Below, piece by piece: positions 11,666 to 23,190 of a stretch of 64,000 nucleotides of DNA. Made by a program: the position numbers and the translations under genes. The notes under the pieces were generated by a model. It worked only from the letters and a program-made list of their open reading frames with translations. It was not told the DNA's origin and did not search any database. This DNA is from Branchinecta lynchi (taxonomy: Eukaryota > Arthropoda > Branchiopoda > Anostraca > Branchinectidae): positions 14,070,142 through 14,134,141 of the forward strand of contig JAKZAP010000015.1 of assembly GCA_023053575.1 (NCBI GenBank). The letters are read 5' to 3'. How positions within the stretch are numbered: position 1 is the stretch's first letter; each line of letters starts with the position of its first letter.

Positions 11666-12165
11666 CAAAGGGGTTGATAACTCCCATAATGGCTGTATAG
11701 TAAGCGTCCAGTGCCCACGTTGCCCATAAAGGCTGTACAGTGAGTACAGTGCACATCAAGTGAGTAATCCCTCGGGGCTTCAGCCTTAGTCATAGTATGG
11801 GTGGGCGGGATGAAAACCTGGTACACGACTAGGATTTCAGCAACAAAGCGCTTTGAAGAAATATGCGTAACAGAGTATAGATATAGATGCTCGATTACAC
11901 TTAAAGGACCACTCATACCTGTATTGTTCCACCTATTCTGATTTGCGAGTTTTCGAATATGTACCGTTTACGCACCGTGACTGCAAACACTGATCCTTAC
12001 ATTTCCCAGGTTTGAGGAGGAGCAGACTCCCGCTTATCATTTCCAGTTAATGTTTATGTTCTAGTTTTCAAAACTATACGAATACTTTAAAACTAAGGTC
12101 TGCTTTTAAAAAATTATCTACGCTTTTGGCTATTTTAAGTCTTTTCCAGGACACATTGACTTCTA

Positions 12166-12425
12166 GGTAAAACTTGGCAAGATTCAGAAAGCCGGTTTTA
12201 TGCATCCAATAACATCATACGCGAACGCTCTCGGGAGCACAGTTCGGGAGCATATTGCGCATGGAAACTAGTGAACCTGGGCGAGTACAAACATTAGCCC
12301 GGTGTTGTTCGCGGGTTGAAAATGTAACATACGAAATTTGGGTATCCGAAATTAACAATTAATGATTGCAGCTACGTAAATAGGTTGTATTGGTATTATA
12401 GGTACGACTTGCACTTTAAACGATT
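12166..12425 (+). repeat. Interspersed repeat J1
   Basis: Shares AAAGCCGGTTTTATGCAT, ATGGAAACTAGTGAAC and TTGTATTGGTATTATAGG with J2 and J3, in the same order over about 250 bp. Confidence 0.7.
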
Positions 12426-12937
12426 ATTTCGCTTCGTTCAAACTGGACAAGAAAAGCAGATTCATTCTCGGAAAATACAGACTGTCTTAGGAGGAAAAGA
12501 AAAAATTTCGTGTCCGAGAATCTAGTGTAGTGTCGCTTCCGAGGGGTCCATTGGTCAGAAATGCAGTTAATGAAGGTGTTTCAGTGTTTCTCATCTAAGA
12601 GCTTGGTCACACTGGGCTCAAAAAGCCGCCTATCCGACACACAACTGCAAATCCATAGGCGACGTGAGATTTGATAGGCTTTGTGGCAGCTTTGGGATAA
12701 TGAGCAGACTGCAATTAGGGGTCAATTACGGTTCCTGTAACATTATTATACACGCTGTTTTGCCTTAATTGATCTCCTAAATTTAAAACGACAACATTCA
12801 GCATTAGCTGTATCTTGTTATTTTTCTTTTTTCTACTTTTGTAACCCAAAAAGCCAGGAAATGAGAGCAATGTGACCAAGCTCTGAAGACAGCCGGAACG
12901 GGTTTGTAATCTTTTCAAGAAAAAAAGAACATAGTAC
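12426..12937. other. Unassigned stretch
   Basis: No shared repeat, domain or splice-supported exon recognised. Confidence 0.5.
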
Positions 12938-13330
12938 CAGGGACCCATAAATGTCCTGTAATGAGTCGCCATTTAGGGGACTTGTCAATAAGAGATTTCT
13001 GATGCGCTCTTGACCGAGCGTCAGATAGTTCGAGAAATAACCACGGGGATAAAAATACCAGACTATCCAGATAGACACATTTTTCGCAGCTGTTGTGCTG
13101 AACTAAGAATATTTCTCTGTAATCGAATAGTATTCTGGATCTTTAATCCTAGCTTAGGTACCTGGTGGCATGCTGGCAATTTTGTCTATCTGAGCAAGAA
13201 CGCCGATTCGACCCAAGCAGAATTTCTGGAAACTAGGTGAGGCTCGGGCATCATAGCAACATAGAAGCATAGGAAATGACAAGCCCCCTGAATGGCGAGT
13301 CATTACAGGAAATTTATGGGCCCCTGATAG
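12938..13330. repeat. Inverted repeat R
   Basis: GGGACCCATAAATGTCCTGT, then AATGAGTCGCCATTTAGGGG (12939-12980) has an inverse copy CCCCTGAATGGCGAGTCATT, then ACAGGAAATTTATGGG at about 13287-13323. About 290 bp lies between. Probably a fold-back or MITE remnant. Confidence 0.65.
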
Positions 13331-14180
13331 TAGTCACATGTGTTAGGACACTGGAATAGTCTGAACCTATTCCGAACTCTGATTTCAAGTATAAAAGACC
13401 GTGTACCTATAGATAGTGATCAAAATTGATGGCAGTCTAACCCCACAAGCCGGCTAAAACGTACCATTCAAAATTGATGGCCCCATAACTGAGAAATCAT
13501 GGCCGAAGTACCAGCGCCCAAAATCAAGAAGTAACGAGTGTCTAACCCTTAACAAGACGAAACCACGGACGGAGAATTAAACAGAGAAGAAGAAAACCGT
13601 CAAATCAGCAATTAATCTGCAAGGTGGGGCGTGACTGGAATCGACTTACTGCTGGAAATCCGCTTACCAAGCTCCATCAGCAGCTGCCAGCCCAAACAAG
13701 AGACCAATAGGAATGGAAAATAAAGCAAAGAAAGAAGAAGGAAAATGAAGAAGAAGAAAGAGAGAAGATAAGAACGCCATCTAGCTAATGCCGACTACCA
13801 GTATCCTACTATCCTTCGCATGTGCAATTGTTCTAACTAGTGGACATCCTTTTTAGGAGATATTTACATTTGTAAATAAAATAAACTTGAACTTAAACGA
13901 AGGACATCAACTACAGATGGGAGCATGTCAGTCAGCAGGTTTGCATTCGGCAATTCCGAGTCGAACTATCCCGCACAGAGCAACTGCAATGGGACAGGCG
14001 CGTTTTAGGCAATCCAGCCAAAAGCAAGCGGCGGCTTTATAAGATTAGGCAAATACCAATACGATTAAGATCGGAGGCAGGGTGAATTTGGTCTAATACA
14101 TGAACAACAATGTCGGAGATGAATCTATACTGATTTGAACTAACCATGGACCGTCCCATCGGAACCAACACAAACACAAG
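13331..14180. other. Unassigned stretch
   Basis: Two CAAAATTGATGG copies (13420, 13470), a purine-rich GAAGAAG tract (13725-13770) and an AATAAAATAAAC near 13876. No gene. Confidence 0.45.
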
Positions 14181-14543
14181 CAGGGGCGTCATGACTGGGG
14201 GGTGGGGGGGGACGCCCCCCACCCCGACAGGCCGAATGCTGTCGGCCAGTCGGTGTAAAAAATAACCGAGTCTGCGCGAAGCACCGACATTTTTCGTCAG
14301 AACAGTTGATTTTTTTCATGAAAACAGTCGGTTTTTCTGAAAATTGGTCGATTTTTCGTCAAAATAGCTGGTTCTGGGAAAATTCAGTAAATTTTCTGAA
14401 CATCAGTCAATTTTTTTTCAAAAATATCATTTCCGTTGTTGAAAGTAGTAATTTTTTCTGCAGAAAAAGTCAGTAAACATTACCAGCCATACGGTAAATG
14501 CCTCGCCCCCCCCCCCCAAACATTTTGGCTAGTAATGCCTCTG
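14181..14543. mobile_element. hAT-like MITE
   Basis: A 363-bp element starting CAGGGGCGTCATGAC and ending with the complement of CAGAGGCATTACTAG. Poly-G or poly-C runs lie inside each end. The flanks AACACAAG and AACACAGG match at 7 of 8. The interior repeats short T-rich hairpin units (GTCGGT, TTTTTCGTCA). Its right end shares TTTTGGCTAG with the right end of the hAT-like element at 59644. It is non-coding. Confidence 0.7.
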
Positions 14544-14607
14544 AACACAGGTCCTCGAACGAATAATGTGCCCACCGAAATATCTTCAAGTTGCTCAAAA
14601 CCATTAT

Positions 14608-14938
14608 AAGTTGCGTTGTTGCAGATACCATGGTAACTGGATCTACACTTAGTCGTTTTTAGCAGTTACTGTGGTATCTGACGACAATTGCCGAAATTGC
14701 GCTTTTCGAAGTCATCCCAAAAGAAAAACAGATATTCAGTCACATCACTAAGTGCCAAACTTCTTTCTCATCAATCTGACAAAATTTGACGGAAGTGAGA
14801 CGACTTTTCAGATACCACGGTCAGACTGTGGTATCTGAATATCAGATACCAGGATAAGTTGCCAGATACCACGATAACTGCAAAAATGACTTTAGACCGT
14901 GGTATCAGATACCATGGTATCTGCAAAAACGCAACTAT
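14608..14938. mobile_element. Palindromic element G1
   Basis: Starts AGTTGCGTTGTTGCAGATAC and ends GTATCTGCAAAAACGCAACT, near-perfect inverse. The interior is filled with GATACCACGGTATC-like palindromes. TA lies outside both ends. Non-coding. Confidence 0.8.
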
Positions 14939-15779
14939 AGACCGCGAATCCAGCATTATTTTCCGTATAAAGCAGCCATGCACTGGCGAGGCTCTCCTAG
15001 CGAAACGAAGAAACTGGGTCGAAAACAGTATTTTAACTCCTAATGATTTCACATGAGATCTCATGTTTTTTTCCAGTCTCATGATCTCTTGATAAACTCA
15101 TGATTTCTCCTCTTTTTTAATCCAATGCTAAAATTAATTTAAAATGTATTCTCAACTGATATATTTAATTCAGACTTTTCATATAACTAGTCTGATAGCT
15201 TCCATTCGTGGTTGGACGCTTTTGTGTTTCACTAGGTGACAGGGGTCATTTGGAATCCCAAAGTGGAGCTCTAATACATAAGACACTTTTGAAAATTTTT
15301 GCATGCGGCACCTTTAATAGTAATCTTCATTTGGTAGAAGGGCTATAGAAGTAGAAGTACGCATCATTTACTTAGTGTCTGGGGTTTGACTGTCTAGTCA
15401 AATAAAAGGCTACAATTTGTATGGAAGCAGGTTGAGGTTTACCATAAAAAAGCGAATTCGAAAAAAAACAAATCGCCTGCGGCGCCCAGGCTAATTTCGT
15501 CTCGATCACAGTGATTTCAACGCATCGGTGCTGGACCTCCTCGCACTGTTTTTATGTGTCATTTCATTTTTCTCGTAAATATGGTGGTAATGTGATATTT
15601 TAGGTGGCCCTTCCTTACCTTGGTCCTTACTTTTCTTTGGGATAAAGTAAAAGCTCTGCACACAAAAAGTTCACAGAAGGCGCCATTCATGATGTAGTTT
15701 TTGTTTGCTTGAAGGACAGTTTTGGGATTTTGGGGCTCGAGAAGTTTGCTTTATATGACAAGTAGAAAGTTGTACCAGA
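14939..15779. other. Unassigned stretch
   Basis: Begins with a CATGAGATCTCATG palindrome (15051-15064). The 65-codon frame at 15722 has no domain. Confidence 0.45.
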
Positions 15780-16300
15780 AGATTCGAGAACAATTATCTC
15801 AGATGTTCGATTTCAAGTCTGGACCAGTTCCGAGAAGTGGTGGGAGGAGCTGGAGGGGGGCAACGGAATGCTTAGAGCCGAGGGATGGGGATGGAACCTG
15901 GTCGGGACAGAAAGCATAAACCCTAGATACATTATAGACAAAAGCAGGACGGAACCGGGGCATTGTCGGTGAAGCTGGAGGGGGGGGGGGGTCTCGAAAT
16001 GCCGGAGATCACGACTTAGGGTACTTCCACGTTATCCATGACGATGAAAGTTGAGTAATACCAGGCACCGGACCAGATTGACTTGGAAGTAGTCACGATT
16101 CAATCCTGTTGGGGGATGGATCGGTGGGAGCCCGGAATCTAGTGGCATGCACAGCTTTCACACGAGTTATCGGATGTGAACAGAACTTTACAGCTGGTAA
16201 GAGCTAAAGGCTCAGATGTTCCATTTAAAGTCCGGGCCAATTCCGGTGACAATGTGCGGAGCTAGCGGGCCAGCGGAAATCTCGTTGAATCGCTTCCAAC
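15780..16300 (-). repeat. Possible diverged B-like modules
   Basis: CTCAGATGTTCGATTTCAAG, then TCTGGACCAGTTCCG with GGAGCTGGAGGGGG (15799-15860) recurs at about 16211-16265 as CTCAGATGTTCCATTTAAAG, then TCCGGGCCAATTCCGG. The complement resembles family B internal modules. Contains a G run at 15980-15991. Confidence 0.4.
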
Positions 16301-16924
16301 TACTTCGTGGCCACACCTAGTGTATTTGCTCGTACCGTCGATTGAAACATACGCGAACTGGAAGCAGAGTACGACAAAAATTATATTCTGACACAGTTGT
16401 CAATGAGTGGAATAACCATTTCAGATTTACTAGATCAACCAATGAAAGGAATGTCGGGAGAGAGATCCGACCTTGACAACTTAAAAGCTTGTCTGACAAA
16501 CATGCTGACTGTGCTTACTAGTGAGTGCCATATGAGCTTTCAGCGCTTATTAAAGAATATATATACTTAATTTCAGCGACGAGTTTCGGGGAACCATCCC
16601 CCTTCCACGACTACTATTCAACGCACGTTTCCGATGGTTCTTCAAGACACAGTAAAGCGTGGTTTCAGCGGATTCGGAAAATGGAGGGAACATGACCAGC
16701 CTTTTAACGCGGATTTCCCTTCCATTCGCTGAATAACGTTTGTGTCCGAATATACCATTCAGCGGAGAAAACCAGTAGCAAACTATCATAATTCTAAAGG
16801 ACGAAATCCAAAATCCTGGTCACGTCAGGGGCAGTATTTAAATAGTTGCCAGCCCCAAAATCAAATGGAAAGAAGAAGAACAACGCCAAAACAACATCAG
16901 GGATTTCACTCCACAAGAGCCTAC
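16301..16924. other. Unassigned stretch
   Basis: Only small frames. CAACTAGTGA / CACTAGTTG-like words occur singly. Confidence 0.45.
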
Positions 16925-17180
16925 TTTGACCCTGTCAATAGGCAAGGACCAGTCGCAACTAATACCCATGCAACCTATTTCCGTAACTGCATTCATTAGT
17001 TCTTAAACACCGAGACCCAAATTTAACATGAAACATATGAACGCGCTAACGACACCTCACTAATCTTTGCACTTACCACGATTCACTAGTTTCCATGCGC
17101 ATTATGCTATGATGAGTGTTTGCGTATCATGCTATTGATGCGTAAAACCGGTTTTCTAAATTCAAAGGGTCTGGGAAAAG
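16925..17180 (-). repeat. Interspersed repeat J2
   Basis: Inverse copy of J: GGACCAGTCGCAACTAATAC, GATTCACTAGTTTCCATGCG, CATTATGC and GCGTAAAACCGGTTTTCTAA. Confidence 0.75.
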
Positions 17181-17734
17181 GCTAAAACAGACAAAGCGGT
17201 GTAGTTACACAGTATTCAGATAGTTCTGTATACTGTGACAGTAAATAGTGCGAAAACGAAATCAAGAGTAGACAATGGCGATGTTTTTTTTGATGGAACA
17301 AATCTAATGTAATGGAATATGACAGTCACATATCATCATAACATTAATATTTGTTATTCAAGGAAAATATGCAAACTGCCGACTCAAGAAGTTGTGCTAA
17401 CAATACAGGACGTGCGAACAAGATTGCGCCTTTTTTTTCTTTTTCTTTTGCAAGATTTATAATTATTTATAATTAATTAATTTATTTGCTACACACAAAC
17501 TACACTAGAAAATAAAGAAAAAAAGGAAGAAAATACTAAAAATAACTATACGTATGCTACAAATGTACCAGCACACAAACTATGGAGGTAGTGTGGCGAT
17601 AAATATAACTTGATGAAATTTATAACTTCACGGTTTGGCATTTCTCATTTCTCAGTTGACCGGGCGAGTGCAGTTTAGTTTATGTAGTGATATATTAGAA
17701 GTAATTATGAAGTTTTTTGTTTTTTTGTATGTAT

Positions 17735-17784
17735 ATGGCCCTAAGGCTTTAAATACAATATTATTATTATTATTATTATTATTT
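17735..17784 (+). mobile_element. LINE-type 3' tail with (TTA)n
   Basis: TATGGCCCTAAGGCTTTAAA, then TACAATATTATTATT with about seven TTA units. The body upstream (17181-17734) shows no recognisable ORF. Confidence 0.5.
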
Positions 17785-17878
17785 TAAAGTAAATCATGAA
17801 GACAATTGTTCGATGTAGTATAGGCTTTTTCCTGGCATGACGATGTGTGACACAATATGCAAAAAAAAACGCGACACG

Positions 17879-19287
17879 AACAAGACCAAAGGTTTCGATG
17901 GGACCCCAAATATTCAATATCCGATCCAGACAACTGGGTCTTGTCTTAGCCAGATCCAGTCTTCGCCAGACTCCTTGAACATTTTTAAAATAAAAATTCA
18001 GAAACAGATTAAGGCAATCACCTGAGAAAACCAAGTTCAGATTTGGATTCAGCATGTGGGTTTACCCCTATAAGTCATATCTGTTTTGACGAAAACTTCC
18101 TGCCACTTCTGCCAATTTCCCGGTTCCGGCCGAACTCCAGAACTACTTGTCCGGCGAAAAAAGAAAGCTCAAAGACGAAATCAGGGTATCTTCTTTCCCC
18201 AGTAATGAACATCTAATCAACTTCAAATAGAAATTTAGCTTATAACAAGTTTTCCGATTCCAGCCGGATTCCGGTCGAACTATATGTCCGGGTAAAATAT
18301 GATTGTCATACAGGGACTCAGCATCTCTTCTTACCCCTAAATCGCTTATCTAATCAACTAAAAATAAAACTTTGACTTTCAACAGATTTCTGGTTTTGGC
18401 CGGATTCCGGACGAACTACATGTCCGGGTAGAAAATTGTTTTCACATAAGTGTTCAGCATGTCTTCTTGCCATAAATCGAACATCTAATCAACTCCAAAT
18501 AAAACTTTTAAATTTTGACATACTTTCCGGTTTGGGCCGGATTCCGGTCGAAATACTTGTCCGTCGAGAAAATAGTTTTCACCATCGTCTTCAGCATGTC
18601 TTCCTACCTCTAAATCGAACATCTAATCAACTTCAAATAAAACTTTTTCTTTCAACAAACTTTCTGGTTTGGGCCGGATTCCGGGCGAAATACTTGTCCG
18701 TCGAAAAAATTGTTTTCACCATCGTCTTCAGCATTTATTCCTACCCCTAAATCGAACATCTAATCAATTTCAAATAAAACTTTTACTTTCAGCAAACTTT
18801 CCGGTTTGGGCCGGATTCCGGGCGAAATACTTGTCCGTCGAGAAAATAATTTTCACCATCGTCTTCAGCATGTCTTCCTACCCCTAAATCGAACATCTAA
18901 TCAACTTCAAATAAAACTTTTACTTTCAACAAACTTTCAGGTTTTGGCCGGATTCCGGGCGAACTACTTGTCCGATGACAAAATAGTTTTCACCATCGTG
19001 TTCAGCATGTCTTCTTACCCCATACTCGACTATCACATTAGCTGTTTCAAAATATTTTGTTTGTCCCTTAATTTGAATCCCCTCCCCCACCCCTAAATGT
19101 AGAGCTACAAAGCCCATCTACGAACTTGACTGGTCCGACGACCCAACGAACCCTCACACCAAGTTTCATCAAAATATCTCATTCCCTTCGAGAGTTATCG
19201 TGCTTACAGACGGACGGACAGACGGACGGACGGACAACTTTTGCGATGTCATAGGTATCCCTCCACTTACGTTTTGGGATCCCAAAA
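17879..19287 (+). mobile_element. Family A element, copy A3 (complete)
   Basis: The longest copy. The 5' end is AACAAGACCAAAGG, whose ACAAGACC pairs with GGTCTTGT about 50 bp downstream to form a 5' hairpin enclosing GGGACCCC. The body has seven units of 137 bp (landmark GGCCGGATTCCGG near 18263, 18401, 18537, 18674, 18811 and 18948). Then follow CAAGTTTCATCAAAATATCT, a (GACG)n tract at about 19209-19232, TTGCGATGTCATAGG and the palindrome at 19272-19287. Overlapping short frames here are repeat artefacts. Non-coding. Confidence 0.9.
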
Positions 19288-20499
19288 AGCTTAAAATCAG
19301 CCTTTTTAGTTGAATTTCAAACTGTATTCCAAGCCGGGACAAAATCCTTTCCCATCGGCTTAGCTTTATTCGTGTAACTTTTTTCCGAAGGCAGCCATGG
19401 TTTCTACTTATTAATTAAGAACTCAATTTGCTTAATTAAGTTCCATAACGACTGTAACGGTTCTGTGTAAAAGCAACTTGAGACTTGAGATACCTAAATT
19501 CCAAACTTCTAGACTAAGCAAACAGAACCTCCTTCAACCTAAAAGGCCTAGGACAACAGGCTTAAAAGCCTATCATGAAACAAACTGACACGCAAGAACA
19601 GTATCAAACAAACAATCTGAATATGGGTTTAAGGAACCCTTGTAAAGGACCGTTCAAGCTTATGTTTAAGGCGCAGAATTTCTGAATAATACGTGCTATC
19701 CGCGAATTGTGGTAACTTTTCATCAAGCCGAGGCTGTGGAAAAAATTAATAGGAACTCGTTCTATTATGTTTTAACAAGAGCTGTAAGATCATATGGCAC
19801 TTGCCAGCATACGTAGAGGGTGAGGGTAACAGCTAAGAATTGTTCCTGTCCCGCCACTTTAAGCTTGTTCCGAGATTTTCGATCCCCCTCTTAAACTGTT
19901 TAAAATGCCTCTTCCCCTCTTTTTGCTTTACCCAACTTTGTTCTGTCAAGCGTCATCAAGTTTGTCATTTCTGGCTTCCGACTGCACTGCTGCCTGTCTT
20001 TTCCACGGGGCTAATGCGCGACTCGATATGAAGCGAAAGCCTAATCACTCATTCACCCGTCAGATAACTTATCCCCAGATCTCACTTGTGATTGTTGTTG
20101 TTCCTCTAGCGCATCTGGCGGCAATTCGTCATCGGATTTTATAAAGGACGGATTGTGTTTCCGCGACTAAAACTCAAAACAGTATAACCTACAACTGTTC
20201 CGCGGAGAAACGCGTTAAACCATTTGAAACCATGCTTTGGTTTCAATACACTATGGCTGTTTTAGCCGCGCTCCGCCCCCTGGACAAGGAAAAATTCGTC
20301 TAACCTTCCTTTCTGACCCATGAGCTGCTCATAAATTAATAAACGGAAGTTTGACCCATTCGAAAAGAGGCAAATGCAGAAAGAGTCAACGAAGAGTTTT
20401 TGGAAAAATAAAACGAATTGAACTGAAGAGCTGTAGCGCCGTTAAAGTACAACTGTTACTGGAAATGATATTTTCACAATGAAATGGCTCAGAAATAAC
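19288..20499. other. Unassigned stretch with B1
   Basis: Apart from B1 (19775) no repeat is recognised. TTAATTAAGAACTC with CTTAATTAAG near 19411-19440 is a small palindromic spot. Frames at 19840-20144 have no domain. Confidence 0.45.
19775..19832 (+). mobile_element. Family B 5' end fragment, B1
   Basis: ACAAGAGCTGTAAGATCATA, then TGGCACTTGCCAGC, matches the B head. Homology is lost within about 60 bp, so only the start of the element is present or the rest is deleted. Confidence 0.65.
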
Positions 20500-21470
20500 G
20501 TTTTCGAGAACCCATTACTTGCCACAAGTGAACCCCGGGAAGAGGCGAAACACGTCACCGAACGAATACTTAAAACTGACTCAAACCCTATGTAAGCCAA
20601 TCAATAACATTTGTAGCTGTGACATTTCTACTCAATGCGACTAAGTCCAAAAGACGGAAGTGATCCTCGGGAAGAACGAGGAGCGTTACCCAACGAGTAC
20701 TAAAAACTGGCTCAAACCATATGTAAGCCAATCAATAGCATATGCAGAGGCGACGTTTCTACTCTATATGACTAAGTCCGAAAGACGCCAGTTAACCTGG
20801 GGAAGAACGAAACACGTCACGCAATGAATACTTAAAACTGACTCAAACCCTATGTAAGCCAATCAATAACATTTGTAGTTGCGACGTTTCTACTGTATGA
20901 GCGTGTTCCATCCTACTTACCGTAGTTACTACGCATGACGTCACGAGTTCTGGCTTTTTGCCGTCAAGGCTGGAACGACTTTTCTAGTTTCCAGCAGAAT
21001 CTCATGCTATGGGCGAATCCGACCAATCAGTCGACAGTTACGATTAGTTGCTCTTTCGAGAAGGTTGGAACGGTCAGCATAGTAACTTTTGGCGAGGTTG
21101 GAACGGAAATAGTAACTAATAGGTACTATTTGTAGAAGGGTGGAGCACCCCCTATGCGACTAAGTCCGAAAGACGAAAGTGATCCTTGGGAAGAACGAGA
21201 AGCGTCAACCAACGAATACTTAAAACTGACTCAAACCCTCTGTAAGCCAATCAATAACATTTGTTGTGGCGACGTTTCTACTCTATATGACTAAGTCCGA
21301 AAGACGCCAGTTAACCTCGGGAAGAACGAGAAAGTTCCCACCAACCCAAACGAACATCTAAATTGGTTCAAACCCTCTGTAATCAACAACGTCTGCTGTG
21401 GTGACAGCTTTGGCTCTTTGTTAGGCAAACGGCGAATCTTCACCGCTCCGAAGAGTTACTCATCAAGAGT
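20500..21470 (+). repeat. Repeat E1: about 130-bp tandem array with D1 inside
   Basis: Five units with ATGACTAAGTCCGAAAGACG, GGGAAGAACGAGAAGCGTCA and GTAAGCCAATCAATAACAT landmarks (the latter at 20592, 20722, 20852 and, after D1, 21242). The right end GAAGAGTTACTCATCAAGAG is the inverse of the E left terminus (CTCTTGATGACTAACTCT), so E has inverted ends. It lies 45 bp from MAK16 exon c. Confidence 0.8.
20899..21152. mobile_element. MITE family D, copy D1 (inside the E1 array)
   Basis: 254 bp, starting GAGCGTGTTCCATCC and ending GGTGGAGCACCCCC (degraded inverse), flanked by TAT/TAT. It contains TTACTACGCATGACGTCACG and repeated TAGTAACT motifs. Removing it restores the E array period of about 130 bp. 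It is shorter than D2 and D3 by a deletion in the middle. Confidence 0.88.
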
Positions 21471-21514
21471 ATAGAGTAGACCTCGCTCGCAAGAAGATTA
21501 AAGAGAACACTCAC

Positions 21515-21644
21515 CGTTCCCTCTTTGAGTCTTTTGAGGAGCTCCTCTTCAATGTTTGTGTCGAGTCTCGCGGCAATCAAGGCCTTGTCTTCCCGGCGTT
21601 TCTCTCGGCGCTCAATTTTTCGCATAAGAGGAATGAGTTTCTTC
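21515..21644 (-). CDS. MAK16: MAK16 homologue, internal exon c
   Basis: This 130-bp minus-strand exon continues MAK16 with [32 protein letters not shown] and [11 protein letters not shown], a highly conserved charged helix of the family. The acceptor is AATTTTTTTCCAG. The donor is ACG|GTGAGT, a strong phase-0 site. The first base completes a Ser codon with the two last bases of exon b, so the 14.1-kb intron is spliced in frame. Family members continue directly with a Tyr-Gly-Asp-Ile-Tyr-type motif, so the next exon should start with it. I searched the plus-strand text left of here for its complement next to a splice site and did not see it, so the C-terminal exons probably lie beyond the left edge. 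Confidence 0.94.
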
Positions 21645-21823
21645 CTGGAAAAAAATTCACCATTGTTTCACCTTGGAATTCTTCTGCAGGGATGATTTAG
21701 GGGAGAGGGCGACGGAGACCAATAAAATAAAAATGAGAATCGTCTCCTGTGAAGTAGACATCGTGGCTGACAAAGGAGCGTTAAATAATTCTTCAGCCTA
21801 AGCCGACTGCGAATCATATTTCA

Positions 21824-22050
21824 TAGTGCAAAACGAATACGCCAGCTGAATTTTTTTAGAACCATATTTCGGTCCTTCTTGGCAAGGGTACTCTTCAGGC
21901 TCAAAGCCGCTCAAGGTGGAAAACGAAAAACAAGTTCAACTTTTCCCACAAGTTTGTTTTTCCAACTTGGGCGGCTTTGAGCCTTGCCCTTGCCAAGAGG
22001 GGCCGAAATATAGTATAATAAAATTCAGCTGACGTACCCGTTTTGCACTA
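21824..22050. mobile_element. Fold-back element N1
   Basis: The two halves are inverse copies over about 95 bp each. They start TAGTGCAAAACGAATACGCC, then AGCTGAATTTT, TTCGGTCCTTCTTGGCAAGG and CTCAAAGCCGC, with a short AAGTTCAACTTTT centre. A transcript would form a long hairpin. It lies about 180 bp upstream of MAK16 exon c in the intron. Confidence 0.85.
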
Positions 22051-22551
22051 TAAAAAAAAGAGCGTTCCTTGGGTGTGGGCCAATGTTGCCACATTGGCTG
22101 ATGAAACTGTGAGATTTGGCATAAGTACTCCTTGAGCCCAAGCTGACCAGTGGCTGGACTGCATGAACCGAGACTGCAATCCTATTTTGATGAAAGGAAC
22201 GTTCGTTTTTTCCAGTCCAGCAACAGCTAGAATAGGAACTTTACGAAGAAGGGCCGAAATGTCGCTGTCCAACAACGTAGCTAACTTTCCGTTTTTAGCC
22301 ATTGCTTCAACATAAAGTTAGCAGCAAAAACTATTCTGGTTTTATTCTGGCACTTCTCAAACTGGGTAGTTTTTACTAACTTGTAACGAGAAATCACGCT
22401 ATTTCAGCTTCTTAATTCTATGCTTAACTTTTGTTTGATTTGAATTTTTTATTTACTGGCAAGCAAACGGTCGCAGAGTTCTGTTCTCTTTGTCGATGCA
22501 GTAGAAGTTGTGAAAAAAACACAGAATTTTGCGAACAATGGCAACACTGGT
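22051..22551 (-). other. Unassigned, with an 84-codon minus frame
   Basis: The minus-strand frame 22302-22048 (LATLLDSDISALLRKVPIL, FIKIGLQSRFMQSSHW) has no known domain. It lies between N1 and O1 and is probably inter-repeat sequence. Confidence 0.4.
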
Positions 22552-22992
22552 ATACATTGTAAAAAGTTTCTCCGAGTAAGGATTAAAGTTAACTTCAGTA
22601 TTTGCTACTAGGATTAATATTATATCTACTGAGATAAGATTATTCCGAATAAATATTCTTTGAGCCCAAGCTGACTTTGAAACATTTATTGTTTACAACG
22701 GATACGTCAGCTATTATTTTTCATCGGCGATATTTTGGCCCTTCTTGGCAAGGGTCCTCGTCAGGCTGTCAATCCTCTAGATCAACTGTGGGGGAAGGAA
22801 TCAAACCTGTCAGGTTCGATTCCGATATCGATTCAGGTTCGATTCAATATCGCTGATGAAAAATCATAGCTGACGTATCCGTTGTAAACATTGTTTGAAT
22901 AAATTATTCCGAATTAGAGATAAGATTATCTTTTTAAAGACACGATTAATACCAGTAGCAAATACTGAAAGATTTTTTTTTTTTACAGTATA
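22552..22992. mobile_element. Inverted-repeat element O1, split by N2
   Basis: The left end ATACATTGTAAAAAGTTTCT, then CAGTATTTGCTACTAGGAT, is the inverse of the right end (ACCAGTAGCAAATACTGAA ... TTTTTACAGTATAGG). The middle has GAGATAAGATTATTCCGAAT. O2 is a shorter intact copy. Confidence 0.75.
22691..22889. mobile_element. Fold-back element N2 (inside O1)
   Basis: Inverted ends of about 45 bp (GTTTACAACGGATACGTCAG, then CTATTATTTTTCATC and GCGATATT, with the inverse on the right). The interior contains CTTCTTGGCAAGGGTCCTCG as in N1. Inserted in the middle of O1. Confidence 0.8.
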
Positions 22993-23190
22993 GGCTGCAA
23001 TGGGGAACTTCTGTCAAGGCAAACTAGACAGCTGCCTAGACCCCAGCCTCGAAGGGGCCAAGGCCAGAGCCAGAAGCGGCAAATGCAAGTATTTAATATA
23101 AGAAAGTTAGTGTTCTTATAGTAATTTGTAAAGTGTAGGTTTAAAAGTTGCGTCTCTTTCTTATCTATTGTCCGTCCGCTCTTTCCTTAA

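Noticed and set aside
18436..19117. Overlapping frames with repeated peptides such as LPLNRTSNQLQIKL
   Set aside because: These are translations of the family A minisatellite, recurring only because the DNA repeats.
17879..19287. Regular 137-bp units as a CRISPR array
   Set aside because: The whole unit is repeated with no constant repeat/variable spacer pattern, and the context is eukaryotic.
22813..22823. GGTTCGATTCC, a tRNA-like B box (possible SINE promoter)
   Set aside because: It lies inside palindrome N2, with no A box at the right distance and no tRNA-like fold.
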